Positions 21,162 through 32,604 of a stretch of DNA of 64,000 bases are shown piece by piece. The DNA is from Eucommia ulmoides (lineage: Eukaryota; Streptophyta; Magnoliopsida; Garryales; Eucommiaceae). How positions within the stretch are numbered: the stretch's first letter is position 1; every line of letters starts with the position of its first letter. Location: the NCBI GenBank assembly GCA_016647705.1, contig CM028328.1, positions 1,918,501 to 1,982,500 of the forward strand. Direction: 5' to 3'. The position numbers were made by a program, and so were the translations under genes. The notes beneath the pieces were generated by a model. That model saw only the letters and a list, made by a program, of their open reading frames with translations. It made no database searches and had not been told where the DNA came from.

Positions 21162-22596
21162 TGATCGCTCAAAAATAATACCCTTAAATTAGTACCGCGA
21201 TACTGATGTAGTACGGTGTTCAAGTAGGGTGTCGAACCACAGAGATCGGTCTTGTAATTATCAATTTCTGATTACTTTTTTTTCTTTAGTGAAAACGATT
21301 TTGATTTTTTATTAAAATTAGTAAAGAAAATATTAAATCTAAAATAAAAATAAAATAAAGAACCAGGATAGGAATTGTGGGATTAGTATTTTGAGAATTA
21401 TGTTTTTCTCGTATTTTCTATTTAAATCGGATTTGTATAAACGAGTGTTCCTAACTACAAGCCGGAACTACTCAGAAATATATGGATTGTTATTCTCCGG
21501 CATGATCTATCTTCGGTATTTAATTCCTACATTAAACTAATCTAAGGTGAATTAAAATCTAGGCATAAACCATCCAGACCAATAATCAATCCCCAAGAAT
21601 ACGATTGTGTGGCCATTAAATCAAGACCACAGGTGCAAGATTTAATGTTCTAGCAATAATTGAATTCAAATCAAAATCTCTACAAGAACATTTTGACAAT
21701 AAATTCAATTATAATTAAATTCATTTTTACGAACGGAATTCCTTCTACACAATTGTTTATACGAAATCCAAATTTAAATAAGAAAAATACAATATTACAT
21801 AAATTCAAAAGTACAATACCACAACCCTAACCTGGTTGAAGGAAGTTAGCTTCTCATTGTTGCATTGAGTGGTATTTTCTCGGATAATATCCTCACAAAC
21901 ACCATTTACACTTTGTACCCCAAACTATTCTCCCTTCCAAAAATAAAAATAAAAATAAAAGAAAAACAAATAAGAAAATACTACAACTATTCTAAGAATG
22001 AAGTAGGAATATGGATTCTTTTGCTCTCAAACCTCCCATCTATTTATAGAATCAAAAAGGTGAGTTTTGGGGTGAATTTGAGTCAAAAGAGAAGGCTAGG
22101 GGTGCAAAAAGTCAAATATGAAGACCAATGGGGTTGTTGAGCAATTTGTCCACCGGAGTGGGCGCGGGTCGGGCCGGATCGGGCCGGGTTCGGGTCAAAA
22201 TGGTTTGACCCGTAGCACTATGTGGCTGCACAGAAGGACCATCTTCAAACGGTTGTATCTTTTTCATACGAACTCCGATTTGGCTCTATAACCAGTTGTT
22301 GGAAAGCTTAGAGAGTCTACTTTCATATGAAACTTGTATCATCTCAAAATTCCAACTGTATAATTAGTTATGTTCAAAAGAGTGGACAGTGGTCTTCATT
22401 CTAGTGCCGAAAATCGCGACTTTTATCCGTTTGATCATTTTCTCTGAATTTTGCTTCAAATTAACATGGTTTTGTATCATTTCCAAAATCCTACAAAAAC
22501 AAATAAAACAACTTAATTTATAATATTTTAATTTATTTAAAAGATTAACAAAACTTAATTTAGTGGTATTAGATCACACAAAATGAGGTGCGATCA
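21162..22596 (-). repeat. 5' LTR of the Athila-like element
   Basis: 1435 bp. Differences from the 3' LTR seen by eye: two in the sequence after 'gaattcctt' (17217 versus 21745 region), one in 'gctccaaat/gcttcaaat' and one in 'agatcgcac/agatcacac'. Confidence 0.95.
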
Positions 22597-22601
22597 CGAG
22601 G

Positions 22602-24268
22602 GTGTGGGCGTTGATTTGTGCTGCCGTCGGTGAGAGAGAGGTGAGGCTGACGGAGGGGAGGGGGTAGTTCGGTGCCGGACGATCCTATAGTAGTAAACCA
22701 GGAATAGAAAAAAAAAAAAAAAAAAGGAAGAAGAAGGAAGGGAATAGGAAAAATAATATAGGATAATAAAAAAATTACATTAACCACCCCTAACAAAAAA
22801 AAAAAAAAAAAAACCAATTCAACTACTGGGCCTGCGGATGATTTGGAAACGGGTGAAATTACAATCGATTATTACTCTTGTTAAATAAAATCCTTAACGT
22901 TACAATTTCCGGAATTTTAATAATTTTCGTAACCATTAATTTTAACAATGTTATACATAAATATTATCGTAACGGGTTGGGGTGAATAATAATAATTTTC
23001 TATAATAAAATGTAGGGACCGAAAAATTGTAGAATGTAGGATCTGCATTACATGATTAGATTATATTTTTATCCAAATATTAATTTAGGTCCTGTCACTA
23101 ATAGGTTTGCAGGCACCTGAGGAACGGTAGAGCATAGTGGGTAAAGGTTTTGGGGAACGGATCATCAGGTGAGTGTACTGTCTTCTTGTAAAAAAATCTA
23201 TTTTTCATATGTATATATATGATGAGAAGAATGTGTTTACTTAAAAAATGGATGAATTTTCTAACCTACATGATTCAAGCGTTATCTTGGGTATTCCTGA
23301 TATCGCTATTTTCATTGTGTGTTGTTGAGGTGTCAGTTGATGGTGGGCGGAGTTATTGTTGTTGAGGTGTAGGCAAGTGGTTGTTGTTGAGGGAGAGGGA
23401 AATTGGTGGTGGATATTCACCCGTCTGGCATAGTCCAGCGGAGCGTTGTTTCACCCGTCTGGCATAGTTCAGCGGAGCGTTGTTAAATTCCGCTAAGAAG
23501 GCATATCCTACGGAATACGGTACCGTTGCAACTCCCGATCGTGAGGTTAAAACGATCACATGGCTAGCCGAGGTATGATGTGGTGTGATGCTGCGTAGCG
23601 AGGTGCGGCGTGATGGGGTGTCATATATAGGAGTCTATCGTTTATGGCATTTATATATATATGTCTCATTTTATACTAGTATGGAGTATCCATTTACGAC
23701 AATATTCCCATTGTTTCAGTTGCGTTTTACTATATGGTTGATTTTCACTGCTTGGTTCAAATACTACAAACACATATATGTTGTTCTGTGGTGACAGGAA
23801 AGCTAAAATGTTATCCTCGTGGTATTTATATAATATAGTTATAATATGAGAATTTATTTTTATTTAAAAATCTGGTGTGTATATGTTATCTGCTTGATAA
23901 ATTTAAACGTTTTTATTACGAAGACAGTACACTCGTAGGTATTACAGCTAAGAGTCGGTCCCCTCCTTGCGCTTGATAGATCTGGCAATACGGTAGTAAG
24001 AAGAAATTAATTTTGGAGGTGCTAGTTGTTGCCAACTTATGAGAAGTTCAGGAATGTGTTTATCTTTGTGGTTATTATAGTTTTGTAGGGACGGGTGTGT
24101 CCCCAATTAGAGAATGTATTAAACTAGTATTATTATTATTATATATTTTGGTGGTTGTGTGTTTAGTTATGCACGAGCCGATTTGTAGATGTTTTTGGCA
24201 TGTAGGTGATGTCATGATCTTTGTCATGCCGACCCCAGGGTGATGGGTGTCTGGTTTGGGTCGTGACA
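22602..24268 (+). repeat. Tekay 5' LTR, right part
   Basis: Continues the LTR after the nested element and its second CGAGG (22597-22601); matches 30232-31937. It ends GGTTTGGGTCGTGACA. It contains two tandem 34-bp units at about 23427-23494 where the 3' LTR has three. Confidence 0.9.
23427..23494 (+). repeat. 34-bp minisatellite in Tekay 5' LTR (two units)
   Basis: Units begin CACCCGTCTGGCATAGT and end AGCGGAGCGTTGTT. The corresponding site in the 3' LTR (31057-31160) has three units. Confidence 0.85.
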
Positions 24269-24272
24269 ATTT

Positions 24273-24291
24273 TGGTATCAGAACGTAGGTT
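24273..24291 (+). other. Tekay primer-binding site
   Basis: TGGTATCAGAACGTAGGT, four bases after the LTR end: the initiator Met-tRNA type with an A in place of the usual G/C after TGGTATCAGA. Confidence 0.85.
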
Positions 24292-24509
24292 ATAGGTTCT
24301 ATAGACTTGCCAATTGTCGTGTCTGTAGAGGATTTTGTGATAGGAAGACATGTCAGTCGTCTAATAAGTAGGGGACCCTAAGATAAGGTATTAGTAAGTG
24401 CTTTTGATGCTCACGAAATAGTTAAGTAACGTATATTAATTACTGTCATATTTTTTTTTCTGGTTAACGTAATCAGTCGTTGAATTGAATCTTATGACTG
24501 ATAACAGGA

Positions 24510-26117
24510 ATGGAGGGGGGAGGTGAAACCTCTGGGAGTGTGGGACCCCAGGGGCAGGCGGAATCCCTGAGGCAAGTGGAGCCTCAGGAACAGAGAACCA
24601 GGGAGCAGGAAAGTTTACAAATTGTGGAATCCCACACGCAGGGTAATAGGTTCCAAGGGAGCTTAGATGCGGTCGAAAGAATTTTACAGGCTGCTGCCCG
24701 GCTTACAGAACAGCAAGCAAGGATTATGGAAAGTCAACAGGCCCAAGGTGATACTGCTATATCTCAGTCAGTACGCTTGAAAAGATTTAAAGAGTTGGAC
24801 CCTCCGATCTTTGCTGGAACGACGGGCCCAGCGGATGCGGAAAATTGGATTAGAGGTGTGAGTCACGTGTTCGAGGCGATGGGCATTGTCGATGATAGTC
24901 GAGTTTCCCTTGCCACTTTTCAATTGAGGGAGGAGGCCGAGCATTGGTGGGAAGAAATGAAAAGGCTGATTACGGGTTCGGGTAAAGAGATTACATGGGA
25001 TCATTTTGTTGCAGTGTTTAATGAAAAATATTTTCCCGAGTCTTATCGATTCCAAATGGAAGAAGAATTTATAGTCCTGAAGCAAGGAAAGATGACGGTT
25101 CAGCAGTATGAAGTTAGGTTTGATGCTTTATCCCGATTTGCCCCGGATCTAGTAAAAACGGAAGAGATGAAATGTCGACGTTTTCAAAAGGGGCTCAATT
25201 TGGAAATACGTTCCAGTTTGACTAGCAGACAGATTAAGAATTATGCAGAGTTGGTGAATATGGCAAAATTAGTAGAGAAAGATGTTCAGAAAGCCATTGA
25301 AAGTCGTGAGCAGTTCAAGAAGAGCCGATTTGAGTCACCCAACAGATTTTCAGGTGGCACTTCCCGAGGGATGGTATCTCGACCGCCAGTTGCTCGGGCC
25401 TCATCGTTTGGCCAATCTGTTAGGAGTCGTAGTTCCCGCCCATTATATTTCGGGCGACAGCAGAGTGTATCGGAATCAAGTGTTGGTCCGCAAAGACAGG
25501 GGAGGAATCAGTCGTTTAGTCGAACTGGGGGAGGTAAATGCTATCAGTATGGATCACCGGATCACTTCATCAGAGACTGTCCCAGAGAAGGGCCGACATG
25601 TTTTCGTTGTCATGAGCCGGGTCATATATCGACAAACTGTCCGAAATTTGCTTCTACGACTGTACTTCCTGCAAGCAGTATGGTTAGCGTGGGTCATAGC
25701 ACTACCCAGAGGCGTGGTAAAGGATTGGCTGGCAGACCACCGACGCGAGGCCGTGTTTTTGCTACTACTCGACAGGATGCCCAGGCTACTCCCGACGTGG
25801 TCACAGGTATCATGTCTTTATATGCTAGAGATGTTTGTGTACTTATTGATCCTGGTTCTACACATTCGTTTGTTTCGACGACTTTCATGATGCATGTAGA
25901 CAAGCCTTCTATTTATTTATCATATCATCTTGTTATTGCTACACCAGTAGGGGAGTCGGTATGGATAGATAGAGTGTACAAAGATTGTCCACTTCAAGTC
26001 GGTGATAGAAAGCTATTGGCAGACTTATTACCCCTAAGCATTCATGATTTCGATGTAATACTGGGTATGGATTTACTATCCAAATATCATGCCACCGTGG
26101 ATTGCTTTAAGAAATAG
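24510..26117 (+). pseudogene. Tekay gag and protease
   Basis: Residues 1-85 are Gln/Glu-rich, then the gag core (about 90-250; FKELDPPIFAGTTGPADAEN, EHWWEEM, YFPESYRFQMEEEF). There are two zinc knuckles: the first at residue 344 is damaged (C-x2-Y instead of C-x2-C), the second at 364 (CFRCHEPGHISTNC) is intact. The aspartic protease has DPGSTHSFVS at about 447, the form usual in Tekay-type elements. The frame ends in TAG at 26115-26117, where related polyproteins read through. The stop and the lost knuckle Cys mark it as a decayed copy. Confidence 0.9.
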
Positions 26118-27578
26118 GTGATATTTCGAATCTTGGGCGAGCCAGAGTTTGTATTCTCAGGAGACAGAATTATCACTCCCGTCAGTCTGATTTCAGTCTT
26201 AGAAGCTAGAAAGCTATTGGAAAAAGGATATCAGGGATACCTTGCACACGTGATCGATGTTAGTCAGAGAGAAGTTTCGGTGGCAGATATTCCTGTGGTT
26301 AGGGATTTTCCCGATGTGTTTCCTGACGAATTGCCAGGGTTGCCAGTAGATAGGGAGATGGAATTCAGGATCGAATTACTTCCAGGAACTGCTCCCATAT
26401 CGATCCCACCCTATCGTATGGCGCCTACCGAGTTGAAAGAATTAAAGGTGCAATTACAGGATTTAGTGAACCGTGGGTTTATCAGACCTAGTGTTTCCCT
26501 ATGGGGAGCCCCACTGTTGTTTGTAAAAAAGAAAGATGGCGCGTTGAGAATGTGTATAGACTATCGGCAGTTGAATAGGGTGACGGTTCGAAACAAATAT
26601 CCGTTACCTAGGATTGATGACTTGTTTAACCAGCTTCAGAAAGCTAAAGTGTTTTCCAAGATAGATCTTCGATCGGGGTATCACCAATTGAAAGTCAAAG
26701 AAAGTGATGTGGCGAAAACAGCATTTCGTACGAGATATGGACATTATGAATTTCTGGTCATGCCATTTGGTTTGACAAATGCCCCTGCTGCCTTCATGGA
26801 TTTGATGAATCGGATATTTCAACCTTATCTGGATCAATTTATTATTGTATTAATTGACGATATATTAATATATTCCCAAAATCGAGAAGAGCATGCAGAG
26901 CATCTTCAGATTGTGTTGCAGACGTTGTGGGAGAAACGATTATATGCAAAACTTAGTAAATGCGAGTTTTGGTTGGATCAGGTTGTATTTTTGGGGCATG
27001 TCATTTCAGGAGACGGTATTCAGGTGGACCCAAAGAAAGTTGAAGCTGTGGTCCAGTGGAAAAGACCGAAAAATATGACGGAAGTTCGAAGTTTTTTAGG
27101 ATTGGCGGGTTACTATCGACGATTTGTGCAGGGGTTCTCCATTATCGCTGCCCCGTTGACTTGATTGACCCGTAAGGAATCCAGATTTGAGTGGACCGAC
27201 AGATGTGAACAAAGTTTTCAAGAGCTGAAAGGAAGATTGATATCGGCACCAATACTAGCTCTCCCAACAGAAGGAGGTGGTTTTGTGATTTATAGTGATG
27301 CATCATATCAAGGGCTAGGATGTGTTCTCATGCAGCATGGTCACGTAATCGCATATGCATCTCGGCAATTGAAGAATCACGAGCGTAATTACCCAACGCA
27401 TGATTTGGAATTAGCAGCGATTGTGTTTGCCCTGAAGATTTGGAAGCACTATTTGTATGGCGAAACCTGTGAAATATACACCGACCATCAAAGTTTAAAA
27501 TATTTGTTTACTCAGAAATAGCTAAATTTGAGGCAAAGGCGTTGGATAGAATTGATTAAAGACTACGATTGCACCATC
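26118..27578 (+). pseudogene. Tekay reverse transcriptase and RNase H
   Basis: Same frame as the preceding segment after the TAG. The linker [14 protein letters not shown] is followed by the [47 protein letters not shown], the catalytic LIDDILIYS near 26860, and [16 protein letters not shown] at 27162-27164 interrupts APLT/LTRKE. RNase H follows: [46 protein letters not shown] at 27519-27521 precedes LNLRQRRWIELIKDYDC. A small deletion near 27575 removes part of the expected EYHPGKAN sequence and shifts the frame. Confidence 0.9.
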
Positions 27579-29179
27579 CAGGGAAAGCTAACGTTGTAGC
27601 AGATGCTTTGAGTCGGAAATCGGCAGGTTCGATCGCACACATTTGGGTGGTTCATACTAACCTGTATGCCGAGTTGAGGTCGATGCGAGTTCAGTTAGCG
27701 GTAGGACGGACGGCAGCATTGCTTGCAACTTTGACTTTGAGGCCGACGTTGTTGGATCGTATTATTGAAGTTCAGAAGTTGGATGTTCAATTAGAGAGGT
27801 TGCGGGGTGAAGTGAAAAACGGTCACAGAACTGATTTTCAGGTTTGGGATAGTGATGGGGCATTGATGTTTGGGAATAGGCTATGTGTACCTAATGATGT
27901 CAGTTTGAAGAAGGATATTTTGGAAGAGGCGCATAGTTCAGCATACGCAATGCATCCAGGTAGTACCAAGATGTATCGAGATCTGCGTGAACATTATTGG
28001 TGGATTGGAATGAAACGAGAAATTGCAGAATTTGTTACCAGGTGTCTTGTTTGTCAACAAGTTAAGATTGAGCACCAGCGTCCAAGTGGGTTATTGCAAC
28101 CTCTACCTATTCCAGAGTGGAAGTGGGAGCATATTACGATGGATTTCGTTTCGGGATTACCCCGTACTCAAAAAGGGCATAATTCCATTTGGGTAATCGT
28201 GGATAGGCTTACCAAGTCCGCTCATTTTCTGGCCGTAAAAATGACATATTCTCTTGAGAAGTATGCCCAATTGTATGTCAATGAGATTGTTAGGTTGCAT
28301 GGTGCCCCGGTTTCTATAGTGTCGGATAGAGATCCGAGATTTACTTCGAGGTTCTGGCCGAATCTTCTGATTGCTTTGGGTACTAAGCTGAAATTTAGCA
28401 CCGCTTTTCATCCTCAAACGGACGGTCAATCAGAGCGTACGATTCAGACGTTGGAGGATATGTTGAGATGATGTGTCTTGGAATTCCCTGGTAGCTGGGA
28501 TGATCATTTACCGTTGATGGAATTCGCCTACAACAACAGCTACCATGCAGCAATCGAGATGGCCCCGTATGAAGCATTGTATGGTAGGAGATGCAGAACT
28601 CCAGTCTGTTGGACTGAGGTAGGTGAACGGAAATTGTTGGCACCTGATATAGCCCAGATGACGGGAGACAAAGTAAAGGTGATTCGAGAAAAATTAAAGA
28701 TTGCTCAGAGTCGACAAAAGAGTTACGCAAACAAGCTCTGGCGGGATTTGGAATTCGAAGAAGGGGATCATGTATTTTTGCGTATCTCGCCATGGAAAGG
28801 AATAATGAGGTTCGGAAAGAAAGGGAAGCTGAGACCAAGGTACATCGGACCATATGAAATTTTAGAGCGGGTTGGTACAACAGCGTATAGGCTTGCTTTG
28901 CCGCCAGAATTATCTCAACTACATGACGTTTTCCATGTATCAATGCTCCGGAAATATGTGCCAGACCCTTCTCATGTGTTGACTTCGCAGCCGATCGACT
29001 TGGGAACAGATTTGACCTACGAGGAGAAGCCAATCCAAATTTTAAGCCGTAAGGACCAAGTGTTGCGAAAGAAAACAATCCCGTTAGTCAAAGTGTTGTG
29101 GCGCAGTCATGCAGTAGAAGAGGCGACTTGGGAACGAGAAGACGAGATGAGGAACAAATACCCACATTTGTTCGATTAA
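27569..29179 (+). pseudogene. Tekay integrase with chromodomain
   Basis: Frame after the deletion: HHPGKANVVADALSRKS, then the zinc-binding HHCC region (HPGSTKMYRDLREHYWWIGM, CLVCQQVK) and the integrase core (EHITMDFVSGLPRTQKGHNS, VSDRDPRFTSRFW, FHPQTDGQSERTIQTLEDML). A TGA at 28469-28471 replaces the residue before CVLEF. Then MEFAYNNSYHAAIEMAPYEA, a GPYEILERVG module, and a C-terminal chromodomain (KVLWRSHAVEEATWERED near 29090-29150), which defines it as a chromovirus. Without the stop and the upstream frameshift this half would be nearly intact. Confidence 0.92.
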
Positions 29180-29226
29180 GGTAATGAAAAAATTTCGGAA
29201 CGAAATTTCTTTTAGGAGGGAAGGAT
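29180..29226 (+). other. Tekay polypurine tract region
   Basis: GGAACGAAATTTCTTTTAGG followed by AGGGAAGGAT just before the 3' LTR start TGTAAGACC. The motif mirrors that of the 7107-10760 element. Confidence 0.75.
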
Positions 29227-31937
29227 TGTAAGACCCTAATTTTGCACGTACGTCATTTTTTGTTACAATTTAAAAAAATAATTGGGAATTCGGGGTGAAA
29301 CTGGGTTTAAAAAAAAAAAAAAAAACAACACATTTAATCCGAAATTAACATTTAACTTTTAATTAAAAAAAATTTGGGATGAAATTTCAATTTAAGAAAT
29401 TTTAAATATGATAAGTGGATTAAAACGAAGTGTTAAAGAAAAAAAAGGAGGAGGAAGGTGTAATTAAACAAAAGATTTTTTTTTATATATATATATATAT
29501 ATATACAAACGGCGCAGGACAGCCGGAGACACGGAGGTGAGGGAGAGGAGAGACGTGGCGTGATGGAACCAAGAATTTGTCCACGAAAAACCACGCAATT
29601 TAATGTTTTGTTGAAAAAAAAGGGAGTCAGGAGAGAAGGAAGAGAAAACCACAAAAGTTTGAGAGAGAAACGGAAGGGTGATCGGCGGTGTACTCGGTCC
29701 AACGTCGTGGTTGTGGGTTCTATCATTTAACGATCGTGCGGGTGGGCTTAGCTCAGTATCGGTGTGTACGCGTCTCCGTTTGTTCGGTCGACGATCGTGG
29801 GAGTGAGATCGTAAATAGCGTGACCGTTGCCATTCGTCGCCGTCGTCGTTCGGTAAGTAAATATCTACGTTTAAATTCTTATAGTATATGTATATATGTG
29901 TCACGTTGATCATTCGAGTGCATGGGTGCATGTGGGTGGTTGTCGTCATGGTGCGGCCAACGGTGAGTGTCGCCGCCGCGGCAGTGTGTGGGCGTGTGTG
30001 TGATCACTGTTTCGGTTTTAGCACAACAACGTGTGGGTTGGCTAGGGGAAACTGTTGGCACGTTGATCGTCGATCGTTGATGATCGTGGGTGGATCACCG
30101 TCGGCCAGGGGTGGTCGTTGCACTGACGTGGGATGCCAGCGGTGAAGGGATGTTAGAGAGAGAGAGGCGGTCGGAAAGTGGGTGTGTGATCGGTGAGTGG
30201 GCTGGCGTGATCTTGCGGTGTGGACGACGGCGGGGGTGTGGGCGTTGATTTGTGCTGCCGTCGGTGAGAGAGAGGTGAGGCTGACAGAGGGGAGGGGGGT
30301 GGTTCGGTGCCGGACGATCCTATAGTAGTAAACCAGGAATAGAAAAAAAAAAAAAAAAGGAAGAAGAAAGAAGGGAATAGGAAAAATAATATAGGATAAT
30401 AAAAAAATTACATTAACCACCCCCAACAAAAAAAAAAAAAAAAAAAAAACCCAATTCAACTACTGGGCCTGCGGATGATTTGGAAACGGGTGAAATTACA
30501 ATCAATTATTACTCTTGTTAAATAAAATCCTTAACGCTACAATTTCCGGAATTTTAATAATTTTCGTAACCATTAATTTTAACAATGTTATACATAAATA
30601 TTATCGTAACGGGTTGGGGTGAATAATAATAATTTTCTATAATAAAATGTAGGGACCGAAAAATTATAGAATGTAGGATCTGCATTACATGATTAGATTA
30701 TATTTTTATCCAAATATTAATTTAGGTCATGTCACTAATAGGTTCGCAGGCACCTGAGGAACGGTAGAGCATAGTGGGTAAAGATTTTGGGGAACGGATC
30801 ATCAGGTGAGTATACTGTCTTCTTGTAAAAAAAATCTATTTTTCATATGTATATATATGATGAGAAGAATGTGTTTACTTAAAAAATGGATGAATTTTCT
30901 AACCTACATGATTCAAGAGTTATCTTGGGTATTCCTGATATCGTTATTTTCATTGTGTGTTGTTGAGGTGTCAGTTGATGGTGGGCGGAGTTATTGTTGT
31001 TGAGGTGTAGGCAAGTGGTTGTTGTTGAGGGAGAGGGAAATTGGTGGTGGATATTCACCCGTTTGGTATAGTCCAGCGGAGTGTTGTTTCACCCGTCTGG
31101 CATAGTCCAGCGGAGCGTTGTTTCACCCGTTTGGCATAGTTCAGCGGAGCGTTGTTAAATTCCGCTAGGAAGGCATATCCTACGGAATACGGTATCATTG
31201 CAACTCCCGATCGTGAGGTTAAAACGATCACATGGCTAGCCGAGGTATGATGTGGTGTGATGCTGCGTAGCGAGGTGCGGCGTGATGGGGTGTCATATAT
31301 AGGAGTCTATCGTTTATGGCATTTATATATATATGTCTCATTTTATACTAGTATGGAGTATCCATTTACGACAATATTCCCATTGTTTCAGTTGCGTTTT
31401 ACTATATGGTTGATTTTCACTGCTTGGTTCAAATACTACAAACACATATATATTGTTCTATGGTGACAGGAAAGCTAAAATGTTATCCTCGTGGTATTTA
31501 TATAATATAGTTATAATATGAGAATTTATTTTTATTTAAAAATCTGGTGTGTATATGTTATCTGCTTGATAAATTTAAACGTTTTTATTAAGAAGACAGT
31601 ACACTCGTAGGTATTACAGCTAGGAGTCGGTCCCCTCCTTGCGCTTGATAGATCCGGCAATACGGTAGTAAGAAGAAATTAATTTTGGAGGTGCTAGTTG
31701 TTGCCAACTTATGAGAAGTTCAGGAATGTGTTTATCTTTGTGGTTATTATAATTTTGTAGGGACGGGTGTGTCCCCAATTAGAGAATGTATTAAACTAGT
31801 ATTATTATTATATATTTTGGTGGTTGTGTGTTTAGTTATGCACCAGCCGATTTGTAAATGTTTTTGGCATGTAGGTGATGTCATGATCTTTGTCATGCCG
31901 ACCCTAGGGTGATGGGTGTCTGGTTTGGGTCGTGACA
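29227..31937 (+). repeat. Tekay 3' LTR
   Basis: 2711 bp, TGTAAGACC...GGGTCGTGACA, uninterrupted. It includes an (AT)n tract near 29485 and a three-unit 34-bp minisatellite at about 31057-31160. Dispersed substitutions separate it from the 5' LTR, so the element is older than the one nested in it. Confidence 0.93.
31057..31160 (+). repeat. 34-bp minisatellite in Tekay 3' LTR (three units)
   Basis: Three units starting CACCCGT(T/C)TGG(T/C)ATAGT, against two in the 5' LTR. Units 1 and 3 share a T (CCGTTTGG) absent from unit 2. Confidence 0.85.
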
Positions 31938-31942
31938 GAGAT

Positions 31943-32599
31943 TGCACGAAAATGTGTTTCTTCCATGGCAAAGAAAACGGCGGTGACCTCCTCTAAGGCA
32001 CGGAGACGAGGGTGTTTTTCTTTGGCAGTCTTGGCCTACATCATTAAAGCACGGAAGTGTTCTCCCAGTTCAATTTCCTTCTATCTTTCGGACTAGATTG
32101 ACTCAAAAGAGGAGGGTGTTGGCTATGAAAAAGACGTCATGATCGTAGAAGGTTTGAAAAAGAAGAAAAAAGAACTCAAGAATGCAAGAGTAGAGAAAGG
32201 GAATTCAAGTGTTTGGAATTGTAAAAAAACAATTAACGCTTGGTCTGACTTTAAATAACCAAACAATCAAAGAGAGAGAAGAAATCAAAGCGTCGAAAAA
32301 ACATGCATTAAGTGCATGAATGACGTGTGCTAACAGAAAACGTACCACAATTATTACAGGTGCATTTCAATATCAAAATGACGACTACTGTTTAAACAAG
32401 TCGTGATAATAAAAAGTTATCATTACTAAAAATTAATTACAGACGTCAAAAAGGAAATTGAAAAGGTAGGAGGTCAGTTTAGAGAGTGACGCTCTGATCG
32501 GTGATGTTTGGTTGGTCAGACATTGACACGGCAACAGCATCAGCTGGAAAAGCTTGAGTCAGGGCTTGGGCTGGGCTTACAGCAGGCTGATCAACCAGG
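31943..32599 (-). pseudogene. Antisense gene of the Tat element, penultimate part
   Basis: Minus-strand coding traces before the Tekay insertion: KEIELGEHFRALM, AKTAKEKHPRLRALEEVTAV and FFAMEETHFRAI, leading in frame into HLHELRDE on the far side of the Tekay element (15621). Further upstream (32480-32599) is VDQPAVSPAQALTQAF, a Pro/Ala/Gln-rich segment ending in a stop or an intron border near 32480. Frame changes and stops are present. Between 32160 and 32480 nothing is recognisable and it may be intronic. Confidence 0.5.
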
Positions 32600-32604
32600 A
32601 TTAG

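Larger units (their letters stand above)
16635..22596 (-). mobile_element. Young non-autonomous Athila-like LTR retrotransposon (5.96 kb, minus strand)
   Basis: Two 1435-bp LTRs (16635-18069 and 21162-22596) differ at only about four positions by eye, and a perfect CGAGG duplication flanks it (16630-16634, 22597-22601). On the minus strand, 5' to 3', it has: LTR, a PBS of the Asp-tRNA type (TGGCGCCGTTGCCGGGGA), a leader with short palindromes, one 403-residue ORF, and two PPT-like tracts before the 3' LTR. The conserved GTGGGAGGCAACCCA sequence after the ORF (19399-19430 region) and the PBS are Athila traits. No protease, RT or integrase is present. It is the innermost and latest insertion in the cluster. 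Confidence 0.9.
15622..31937 (+). mobile_element. Tekay/Del-type chromovirus (Ty3/gypsy), split by a nested element
   Basis: Complete architecture: 5' LTR (15622-16634 plus 22602-24268), iMet-type PBS (24273), gag-protease-RT-RNase H-integrase-chromodomain (24510-29179), polypurine tract and 3' LTR (29227-31937). Perfect GAGAT target duplications flank it at 15617-15621 and 31938-31942. The 5' LTR is broken by the 16635-22596 element. Four stop codons and one frameshift make the coding region inactive. It inserted in the antisense gene of the outer Tat element. Confidence 0.93.

Noticed and set aside
17338-22140. Identical 91-codon ORFs at 17338-17613 and 21865-22140
   Set aside because: The same part of the two Athila-like LTRs; identity reflects LTR duplication, not selection on a gene.
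25282-25890. 202-codon ORF in another frame of the Tekay gag
   Set aside because: A shadow frame of the gag/protease; lacks any motif while the main frame has zinc knuckles and protease.
28395-29078. 227-codon minus-strand ORF
   Set aside because: Antisense shadow of the integrase/chromodomain region.
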